From assembly GCA_001781625.1 (NCBI GenBank), contig MFLS01000002.1, positions 1 to 15,180 of the forward strand: 15,180 nucleotides of DNA, read 5' to 3'. The stretch is from Candidatus Kaiserbacteria bacterium RIFCSPHIGHO2_12_FULL_56_13. GTDB lineage: Bacteria > Patescibacteriota > Minisyncoccia > Phycocordibacterales > Phycocordibacteraceae. Made by a program: the position numbers and the translations under genes. This document shows positions 5,614 through 11,746 of the stretch, piece after piece. The notes under the pieces were generated by a model. That model had not been told where the DNA came from. It was given only the letters and a program-made list of their open reading frames with translations, and made no database searches. Positions within the stretch are counted from its first letter, which is position 1, and each line of letters starts with the position of its first letter.

Positions 5614-8025
5614 TTATCGCCAGTACGCAGCAGCCACTGGGTTTGTCGCTGGATTCAGGTATTGATCGATTGCTGCAAAGTGCGGATGTGCAGGACTGCG
5701 TATAAGTGTGGTAATGCGCCCGACCTCCGTGGGGTTCAGTTTGCCTTCCGCCATAATGGCCGCAAGATTTCGAGGTGTGTAGGTTTCGGCTACGGTCCGG
5801 TCAGTAAGGACGGACACGGGAAGTTTCGCCACCTTCTTTTCACTCATGACCGCTACGCGGCCGCGCACCTCAACTTCAGCCCCGGCGGGAGTCATGCCTG
5901 CCGGTATCAGCGTTGCGTTAGACGGGCGCCCACGCACAAATTCAATGAAGTTTGCGATGCGGCCAGACGAACTGTAGTTACGCAGCTGTTGTTGCTCGGC
6001 CCTTGTTAACTTGTCATTCTTGACCAAGGTATCGAATTGATCGTCAGACATAAGGGAGACAAATTTGTCAGTGCGTGCGGGATCCCTTAAGATGTCTGAT
6101 GAGGCAACGGACAAATCTTTAACCGACCAGCGTCGAACTTCTTCTCGATTGCCTGAAGCGATGGCGTCATTCAGAGAGCGGAATCGTCCTTCACGCAAGC
6201 GAGTCTTCTGAACGTCAGTAAGCTGGTCACTCTTCATGACGTCTTCGAACTTCTCAGGCGATAGGTTGCGCGCCAGCGTTGCGACACCATCTTTAATACC
6301 TTGCAGTTCAACAATCTGTTTACTTGACATTGAATTGAGTTCGCGAGCAACCACGCGCTCATGGGGCTCAATAAGGGCGTCGCGCTCTGCTGCGGTAATA
6401 CTGCCCTGTTGATACGCCTCTTCTGCTTCGCGCATGCTTTTTTGGGAGTCTTTGAATGCCATTTCACGCCGTGCGGCCACGAATCCTTCTTGTTCTTTTC
6501 GACGCGCCTCCTGGTATTGTTTGTATCCAAGACGATTGTCAAACATTTGTTGTCCGGTGAGTTTTGCTCCTTCTCCCGCCTGAACGCCAAGCGCGCCGAA
6601 GCCTGTTTTCACAAGGCTCATATTCCTTGCGTCAAAGGTACGCGCACCAGTAGCTCTCCCGGCGCGCACAAGTTGACGAGCAACAAGTGCGCCAGCCCCA
6701 GTCCCCTCTGCCCACGACTGCATGCGCTTGTTGGTAAGGAGAGCAGATGCTCCGAGGCCAAGTGTGCCGCGGCCGGCAAGCGATATGGCACCGAAGGAGA
6801 GACGGCCGCCCATACGGGTCGCCCACGAGGCGCCGAAGGCGGACAGCTGCTTTGCGAAAATGACGCAGGCCATCAAAAGGCCCATCGCTACAATGAAGGA
6901 GAGGAGGATGTTCCCGAAGTTCGCGACAGTCGCGGTCGTGGGGTTTGAGAGCACATCACGAAAAGCGGCCTGGGCGACCCCGCGCTCTCCGCCGCCAAAC
7001 CCAGCAAAGAATTGTTGGCTCGTAATGACTTTGAGAGCGATGTAGAGCATGAGGAGGAGGATCGGCGCAGTTAGGGTCTGCTGGAAGAGCTTGTTCCACC
7101 ACATCGTTGCAACCCCGGAGAGCTTAGGGACCGCAAGTCCTGCAAATCCGATCGGCGCCACAATGATGAGAAAGAGGAGTATGACAAAGCGTGTGATGAG
7201 GACAAAGGCGAGCGAGAACATCACGAACGCCGCGATGGTGAAGAGAATGATGCCCAAAAAGCCGGTGAACATCGTTTTTGAATCCCAATTGGACAAGCCA
7301 ATCTCTTTGCCGCCATTGATGTTGTAGAGAGTCTGGAGGCCGATTGACTGCATGATGGTGTTTGAAATGCCCTCGTGTTGGATGCTCAAGATGCCGCTAT
7401 CGCCGCCGATATTCCCCAGCTGTTGCGAGGTCGAGAGCTCCCCGCCGTTGATCTGTGCATAGAATTGCGTCGCAAAGACATTGCCAACATCAATGATCGC
7501 TTCCGTGATGAAGAGCGAGAAGTTGAGAAAGACTGCCGCGACGAGCAGCATGGGGAGCATTTTGGTGCCGCCGCCATACCACTTAACGCCGAGGATCGTC
7601 GTGATGCCGATCGCGAGAAAGCCGAAAATAAGGATGATATTGCCGATGTCGCGCATGACACTCCACACCTCGCCCACGGCCGAGAGGCCGTTCACATAGT
7701 CGCCCATCTGGATGACGGTGTGGTAGGCGCTGATGTTGAGGAGGACACCCGCGGCGGCCATAAGCCACGCGAACAGCGACATGATAGTGCCCATTACGGG
7801 ACCGAAAATCTTTGAGAGGTCAGCGTCAACGCCTTGCCCGGCGTTCTGCGCGCGCGTGGGGACTTCCCCAGTACCCGTTGGCGCTTGGACGCACGGAATA
7901 GTCTCTTGATTTTCGTTGAAGCATACCTCTTGCGCAAAAGCAGTTGGAACAGTAGGCATGGCGAGCACGATACTACTCATGGCGAGCACGATGACTGGCA
8001 AAGCGATGAGACGAGCGTGCATCAT
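5614..8025 (-). CDS. VirB6/TrbL-like channel protein with long helical C-terminal domain
   Basis: 803 residues. A signal peptide (cleavage likely after TAFA, about residue 31) leads to a short periplasmic stretch with two Cys (C35, C45). About seven hydrophobic helices follow at roughly 76-98, 127-146, 155-177, 253-276, 278-299, 318-333 and 370-393. The segment MGDYVNGLSAVGEVWSVMRD (107-126) is typical of the VirB6/TrbL-like proteins of Parcubacteria. From about 400 the protein is hydrophilic, with a coiled-coil-like Glu/Arg-rich region (500-570) and then at least three related 25-residue helical units starting near 588, 659 and 749. VirB6 proteins normally form the inner-membrane channel; classical members are about 300 residues, so the 400-residue tail is extra. 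ATG 8025 overlaps the upstream TGA as ATGA; a second ATG follows immediately at 8022. Confidence 0.8.
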   Translation of the reverse strand: MMHARLIALPVIVLAMSSIVLAMPTVPTAFAQEVCFNENQETIPCVQAPTGTGEVPTRAQNAGQGVDADLSKIFGPVMGTIMSLFAWLMAAAGVLLNISAYHTVIQMGDYVNGLSAVGEVWSVMRDIGNIILIFGFLAIGITTILGVKWYGGGTKMLPMLLVAAVFLNFSLFITEAIIDVGNVFATQFYAQINGGELSTSQQLGNIGGDSGILSIQHEGISNTIMQSIGLQTLYNINGGKEIGLSNWDSKTMFTGFLGIILFTIAAFVMFSLAFVLITRFVILLFLIIVAPIGFAGLAVPKLSGVATMWWNKLFQQTLTAPILLLMLYIALKVITSQQFFAGFGGGERGVAQAAFRDVLSNPTTATVANFGNILLSFIVAMGLLMACVIFAKQLSAFGASWATRMGGRLSFGAISLAGRGTLGLGASALLTNKRMQSWAEGTGAGALVARQLVRAGRATGARTFDARNMSLVKTGFGALGVQAGEGAKLTGQQMFDNRLGYKQYQEARRKEQEGFVAARREMAFKDSQKSMREAEEAYQQGSITAAERDALIEPHERVVARELNSMSSKQIVELQGIKDGVATLARNLSPEKFEDVMKSDQLTDVQKTRLREGRFRSLNDAIASGNREEVRRWSVKDLSVASSDILRDPARTDKFVSLMSDDQFDTLVKNDKLTRAEQQQLRNYSSSGRIANFIEFVRGRPSNATLIPAGMTPAGAEVEVRGRVAVMSEKKVAKLPVSVLTDRTVAETYTPRNLAAIMAEGKLNPTEVGRITTLIRSPAHPHFAAIDQYLNPATNPVAAAYWR
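7957..7992. repeat. Tandem 21-bp-period repeat in the VirB6-like signal peptide
   Basis: CATGGCGAGCACGAT occurs exactly at 7957-7971 and 7978-7992, a 21-bp period (7 codons). It encodes two IVLAM units in the hydrophobic core (VIVLAMSSIVLAMPT), so the signal peptide seems to have been lengthened by a small in-frame duplication. Confidence 0.6.
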
Positions 8026-9575
8026 ATGAAGGGGAAGGGGGAGCAGGCGAGGCTCGCGTTCTTCTCGATGAGATTCATGCGGTCGAGCGTGGTGCCGCCC
8101 GTGACCTTGAGCGATGCTCCTCCCGCGGCGAATGCGCCGTTGGTCTTCGTCGCTTCTCCCTCGGCCTCTGCGACATCAATCGTGGTCGGGAAGGCGTTGA
8201 GGAGGATCTCGATATTATTTGCAAAACCAGTTGTCGGCGGGTTTTGCGCCGCGAAGGCGCGCGCGCTTGCAATGCGCGCCTTCGCGGCGGCCGCTTGGTC
8301 GAGCACTTCTTGTACCTCTCCCTCCGCGGCGCTCCTCTGGTTCGCGACGGTCGGACAGGAACTCGCGTTCGCTACGGCTGATTGAGCCGCTTTCGCGGCA
8401 TTCTCGATCTTCACCAATGCCGCTTCATATTTGTTGATGCGGGTCACGAGCGTGTCCGAGGCCGCAGTAATCGAACCCGCGTTCTGCGATATGGTCGTCT
8501 CGGTAACGCCGAAGTACCCTGGTTGGTTGCGGTATTGATCGAGGGGGGCGATCGGCGCGGCGCCCGTCGATTGCGAAACCCCGAAGAGGCCGCCCGAGCC
8601 GTTGCCGCCAAGGAGAGAGGCGCCGTAGCTCCCCACCTGTATGACCGTGGCGAGATTCTCGAATATGGCGTTTATTTCGGTGCCCGCGTCTCCGAGATCG
8701 ACGAGCTTGTCGATGTCGGCGCCGAGGACCTTATCAAGAGCGTTACGGATCACCGAGCCGGGCGTCTTGATAGTGCCCGGAGTGCCGTCGGCTTTCGTGC
8801 AATTTAAGGGCGAGGTGATGGCGACCTCTTCGATGCCGGTCGACGAGCCAGTTGTACCGCCAGTCGAGGCCTGGTCGCCGCACCACGAGAGAAAGCCCTC
8901 ACCCCACGCGAGCTCATTCAAGAGATTCGTCGTCGCACCCTCTACACGCGCGGCAAGCTCGGCTTGCGCGCGATAGTAAAAGGTGTAGGGATTATTTTGC
9001 GGTTGGGTCGTGAGTGCGAACCATGCTGACCATCCGCCTTGCGAAAAGTCACCGGCAATGAACGCGCTTGGAGAGGCCGAGTACTGCGGCAGGGTCGAGC
9101 GGTTCGCCGACCAAAAGCCCGTCGCGCTCGTTCTCTGGAGGTAGTTTGTGCGGAGTGAGGAGAGGATCGCGGGCGCAAACGGAGAGTTCGAGTTGTTGAA
9201 TTCGTTAAAGAAGGCGACCGCCTGCACATCGCTTGCGGCAAGTAAGTAGCCGCGCAGGTCTTGGACGAAGAGCGGCCGGCCAGTGCTGTTGTTGCCGTTG
9301 ATGAAATCGATGACGCCAGCCGTGATAGAGCGCAGTAAGTTCCCCGAGAGTACGAAGGCCAAAGGGTCAAGCACATAGTTTTTGATCTGAAGAGCGAGTT
9401 CCGACGCAGCGCTTGAGACGGCGGCTATCGAGGTGATCGTGTTTTTGATAAGTTGAGGACCCGTTTCGACGACAGCAAATTGCGCATAAGCCTTGGGTGG
9501 AGTAACGAAAAGCGGAGCTGACGTCATAATGACCACGGCAAGAAGAAAGGCGAGAAGTCTCGTGCCGTATCTCAT
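8022..9575 (-). CDS. Large secreted protein of T4SS cluster, function unknown
   Basis: 517 residues. A signal peptide (MRYGTRLLAFLLAVVIMTSA, cleavage near AYAQ, residue 31-32) predicts export. The next 60 residues are helical (IKNTITSIAAVSSAASELALQIKNYVLDPLAF), recalling periplasmic T4SS proteins of the VirB5 type, but I see no diagnostic motif. The middle is rich in Asn/Ser/Thr and aromatics, with a Gly/Ser/Thr linker (TGGTTGSSTG) after SWCGDQ. The C-terminal third is an Ala-rich coiled coil (EVLDQAAAAKARIASARAFA, residues about 423-442) whose codons form a 16-bp perfect inverted repeat. Four Cys are scattered through the mature part, so disulfides are possible. Both ends overlap neighbours as ATGA (9575-9572 and 8025-8022), which fixes the start and places it firmly in the secretion transcript. 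A periplasmic or surface part of the machine is the best guess. Confidence 0.7.
   Translation of the reverse strand: MRYGTRLLAFLLAVVIMTSAPLFVTPPKAYAQFAVVETGPQLIKNTITSIAAVSSAASELALQIKNYVLDPLAFVLSGNLLRSITAGVIDFINGNNSTGRPLFVQDLRGYLLAASDVQAVAFFNEFNNSNSPFAPAILSSLRTNYLQRTSATGFWSANRSTLPQYSASPSAFIAGDFSQGGWSAWFALTTQPQNNPYTFYYRAQAELAARVEGATTNLLNELAWGEGFLSWCGDQASTGGTTGSSTGIEEVAITSPLNCTKADGTPGTIKTPGSVIRNALDKVLGADIDKLVDLGDAGTEINAIFENLATVIQVGSYGASLLGGNGSGGLFGVSQSTGAAPIAPLDQYRNQPGYFGVTETTISQNAGSITAASDTLVTRINKYEAALVKIENAAKAAQSAVANASSCPTVANQRSAAEGEVQEVLDQAAAAKARIASARAFAAQNPPTTGFANNIEILLNAFPTTIDVAEAEGEATKTNGAFAAGGASLKVTGGTTLDRMNLIEKNASLACSPFPFI
8247..8289. repeat. 16-bp perfect inverted repeat inside the secreted-protein gene
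   Basis: CGCCGCGAAGGCGCGC (8247-8262) and GCGCGCCTTCGCGGCG (8274-8289) are exact reverse complements around an 11-nt loop. On the minus strand they encode an Ala/Arg-rich coiled segment (residues about 429-443). It is the strongest hairpin in the window. Confidence 0.7.
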
Positions 9576-10612
9576 GGCGTAAGGGGCGTCTGCTCGGCCG
9601 CCACTTCTAGGATGAGATTCACAAAAGTAGCCCCAGCTTCTCCTGCCGTGAAGGAGACGCCTCCTGAGCGGTACGAGTCGTGGATCTCGATGAGAGCGTT
9701 CCCGAGCGCGAGGACGGTCTCAGGGTATTGCGAGAGAGCGAGCATGGTCGAGAGAGGATCGCCCTCGACGCGGGCGAAGTCAGAAGCGATGGTTCCGATA
9801 CGCGCCATCGCGTTGACGAACGCGAGGACGCTCCCAGCAAGCTCTTGAGGCACCGGCAGTACCGAGAGGCCGGCGGCGATCTTGCGATACCCTTCAGCTA
9901 TCGCAAGGAGATGCGGGATAGCTGACGCGTCTCCTTCGTGGATGATATCTCCAAGATACAGGAGCTCACTTTGCGCGGCGTCGATTGTGTGAGCAGTGAG
10001 GACTGCCTCGGCAAGAGCGGCGAAGGCGCGCAAGGCCTCCGGTCCCGTGCCGGCGACCGCAAGGTCGTTCATCGTCTTAAATTCCGGCGTCGTGGCGATA
10101 CTACCCGAGAGCTGGCTCACCGCCTGCTTGGCGATTGCCGCCGTATCCTCTTCGGAGAGCGCTCCGCCCTTCTGCTGTTTTGCCGAAAGGTAGAGGGCGA
10201 AGAAGTTCCGCGCGAAAGCGGCAGTGAGAGATCCTGGCGCAGGAGAGGGCACGCCAAGGTCGCTCACTGCCGACTGGCTCCCGCTTGGTGGGGGGAGATC
10301 GACGACCACTTCAGGGACGATGAGTCCTCTGGCGACGGCCTCCCCATCGGGCAGGCCGAGACCGCGGGTATCAATTTTGTTCGAGTCGGTGCCGTAGAGA
10401 TATTCCTCCCAGTCGGGGAGACCGTCGCCGTCCGAATCTTTGGTTGCGATTGCCTCGAGAAGCTCGGTTTCAGTCGATGCGGCGGCAAGCGGCGGGTGCG
10501 CGGTAGAGACGGCGGTAAGATAGGCGCCGGCGACAAGCCCCCCCGCAAGGAGAAGCGCGGCTAAAATCCTCCAGTTTTTTATAAAAGATGCCACAAGATA
10601 GTTTGTTGACAT
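9572..10612 (-). CDS. Membrane-anchored protein with Ca-binding-type DxDxDG loop
   Basis: 346 residues from ATG 10612. The frame extends upstream to a TTG at 10624, but that adds only four residues and starts inside the leader. A single N-terminal hydrophobic helix (about 14-35, ILAALLLAGGLVAGAYL) serves as anchor or uncleaved signal. Residues 58-70, KDSDGDGLPDWEE, form a thrombospondin-type-3 / EF-hand-like calcium loop, followed by the usual YLYGTDSNKIDTRGLGLPDGE. The remaining about 240 residues are Ala/Leu-rich and predicted helical without recognisable motifs. Such loop-bearing proteins are frequent on CPR cell surfaces. The stop overlaps the next ATG. It stands first after the 56-nt spacer following rsmA, so the spacer hairpin may set its expression apart from rsmA. 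Function unknown; an envelope role is inferred. Confidence 0.75.
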   Translation of the reverse strand: MSTNYLVASFIKNWRILAALLLAGGLVAGAYLTAVSTAHPPLAAASTETELLEAIATKDSDGDGLPDWEEYLYGTDSNKIDTRGLGLPDGEAVARGLIVPEVVVDLPPPSGSQSAVSDLGVPSPAPGSLTAAFARNFFALYLSAKQQKGGALSEEDTAAIAKQAVSQLSGSIATTPEFKTMNDLAVAGTGPEALRAFAALAEAVLTAHTIDAAQSELLYLGDIIHEGDASAIPHLLAIAEGYRKIAAGLSVLPVPQELAGSVLAFVNAMARIGTIASDFARVEGDPLSTMLALSQYPETVLALGNALIEIHDSYRSGGVSFTAGEAGATFVNLILEVAAEQTPLTP

Positions 10613-10625
10613 TATATCGCCCAAG

Positions 10626-10649
10626 CACCCCTCGCTTGCGCTCGGGGTG
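10626..10649 (-). promoter_or_regulatory. GNRA-capped hairpin in spacer after rsmA
   Basis: In the 56-nt spacer between rsmA and the next gene, the minus-strand RNA can fold as a 6-bp stem (CACCCC with GGGGUG), a tandem G-A/G-A mismatch, a 2-bp GC stem and a GCAA tetraloop. GNRA loops and tandem sheared G-A pairs are both stabilising. There is no T-run after it, so it is not a standard intrinsic terminator. It may attenuate, protect or process the transcript, and its GGGG 3' arm could hide the nearest Shine-Dalgarno-like sequence of ATG 10612. Confidence 0.45.
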
Positions 10650-10668
10650 GGTATAAGGAAAGGCCTCG

Positions 10669-11421
10669 CTATCCCCCTTTTTTGATAAGGGCAAGCCAGA
10701 GCGCAAGCGAGAGATCTTCAGCGCGTGTGGTGGTGAGAGCAAGCGGTACCGCAACGTCTATTTCTTGCAAATTGTTCGCGAGCTTTTTGCGTTTATGAGC
10801 GAACCCGGCGTGAATAAGCTCAAAAAAGCGCTTTTCTTCGGTCGCCGTTGCGAAATGTTTGCGCGAGATGTCGCGAACCGAGAGCACGGCCGAGTTAACT
10901 TTAGGGGCAGGCACAAACGCGCCGCGCGGTACGGTAAATTCGTACTTCGGCGTGCCATAGGCCTTCACCGAGAGCGAAAGAACGCTCTCTTTCTTTGAGC
11001 GCGCGATGCGCTCTGCCACTTCTTTTTGCACCATCAGAGTCATCGTCCGCGGCTGATTCGGCGCTTCTAAGAAGAGTCGCAAGATTTCGCCCGTAAGGTA
11101 ATACGGGATATTGGCAACAACGACATAATCTTTGAGCAAGGTACCAATATTCGTGGCGCGAATGTCCTCTTTGGTAAGAATGAGCCGCCCGCGCGCGATT
11201 TCTGGGGCGAAGTCGGCCGCGAGTTTTGCGTAGAGCTCGGCATCGGCTTCGACCGCGATGACTTTTTTCGCGCGCGCTAAAAGCGCGCGTGTCAGCACCC
11301 CGGTGCCGGGCCCTATCTCAAACACCACATCATCTTTTGTGAGCTTTGCAGTGTCTGCGATGCGCTCAGCGATACGCGGGTGCATTAAAAAATGTTGACC
11401 CAATGACTTCTTCGCTTTCAT
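10669..11421 (-). CDS. rsmA: 16S rRNA (adenine1518/1519-N6) dimethyltransferase RsmA/KsgA
   Basis: 250 residues, slightly shorter than the usual 260-280. It transfers four methyl groups from S-adenosylmethionine to the two adjacent adenines in helix 45 of 16S rRNA during late 30S assembly. Visible motifs are KSLGQHFL at 5-12, the SAM-binding FEIGPGTG at 34-41, the acidic residue at the end of strand 2 in AVEAD (56-60), EDIR at 85-88, the catalytic NIPYY at 104-108, and RGAFVPAPKVNSAV at 166-179. The small C-terminal helical domain (FFELIHAGFAHKRKKLANNL) is present. The start is ATG 11421; only 8 nt separate it from a TATAGT on its strand and no Shine-Dalgarno is visible, so it may be read from a leaderless mRNA. 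It heads the secretion gene train. Confidence 0.97.
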   Translation of the reverse strand: MKAKKSLGQHFLMHPRIAERIADTAKLTKDDVVFEIGPGTGVLTRALLARAKKVIAVEADAELYAKLAADFAPEIARGRLILTKEDIRATNIGTLLKDYVVVANIPYYLTGEILRLFLEAPNQPRTMTLMVQKEVAERIARSKKESVLSLSVKAYGTPKYEFTVPRGAFVPAPKVNSAVLSVRDISRKHFATATEEKRFFELIHAGFAHKRKKLANNLQEIDVAVPLALTTTRAEDLSLALWLALIKKGG

Positions 11422-11443
11422 GGAGTGGTACTATACCAAGCGT
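11422..11443. promoter_or_regulatory. 22-bp divergent start-to-start spacer with overlapping -10 elements
   Basis: Only 22 bp separate ATG 11421 (minus, rsmA) from ATG 11444 (plus). The core GGTACTATACC (11427-11437) is nearly symmetric. It offers TATAGT on the minus strand (11435-11430) and TACTAT or TATACC on the plus strand (11429-11434 or 11432-11437). Each would place the start of transcription within a few bases of the ATG. Neither gene has a Shine-Dalgarno in the spacer. No convincing -35 element is seen on either side, so the promoter calls are tentative. Confidence 0.45.
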
Positions 11444-11746
11444 ATGAGTAATAAACGACTCACCCCAAATAACTTTGACAGGAGCGTCCGCCACGATCTG
11501 CGCTATCAGCACGGTTTCGACCATGCCGAGCTTGAACGTGCGAAGGGCATTATGAGCGAGGCGATAGAGCATGTGGAGAGCAAGACTGACACGAGCTCTG
11601 GCATGGGTTCGCATCACTACGACATCGCAGAGAAATTCTTAGCAAAACACAAGGACTGGAAACGCCTCCCCTCTCACCAACGCGACGCCATCACCTCTTC
11701 CCTTAAATTCCACTTCGGCATCTCCGATGAACCTGCCGCAGAATAA
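11444..11746 (+). CDS. Small hypothetical protein, 100 residues
   Basis: I do not recognise this protein. From ATG 11444 it is a soluble, mixed-charge, helical protein with no signal peptide or membrane segment. It is His-rich (for example GSHHYD near residue 56 and FHFG near the end), with a helical DHAELERAKGIMSEAIEHVE segment around 26-45 and 'PSHQRDAITSSLKFHFGIS' near the C-terminus. The frame could start at 11420, but that ATG lies inside rsmA and gives an odd leader (MEWYYTKR). Its 3' end overlaps the downstream hydrolase by 20 nt, so the two are co-transcribed and probably translationally coupled. A cytoplasmic partner or regulator of the hydrolase is only a guess. Metal binding through the His residues is possible, but no classical motif supports it. 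Confidence 0.7.
   Translation: MSNKRLTPNNFDRSVRHDLRYQHGFDHAELERAKGIMSEAIEHVESKTDTSSGMGSHHYDIAEKFLAKHKDWKRLPSHQRDAITSSLKFHFGISDEPAAE

Noticed and set aside
6361..6948. 195-codon open frame on the plus strand
   Set aside because: Antisense shadow of the VirB6-like gene; Cys- and Arg-rich composition is typical of a wrong frame.
9938..10564. 208-codon open frame on the plus strand
   Set aside because: It lies entirely antisense to the calcium-loop protein gene, whose domains and overlaps are convincing; its product is Arg/Gly-rich with no domain.
10611..10616. TATAAT on the minus strand at the start of the calcium-loop protein gene
   Set aside because: The hexamer overlaps the ATG itself and has no -35 at the right distance, so it cannot serve that gene.
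10624..10669. Intrinsic terminator after rsmA
   Set aside because: The hairpin has no T-run following it, so it was called a regulatory structure instead.
11271..11289. 8-bp CG-repeat hairpin in rsmA
   Set aside because: Made of simple CG alternation from Ala/Arg codons (LLARAK) and likely by chance.
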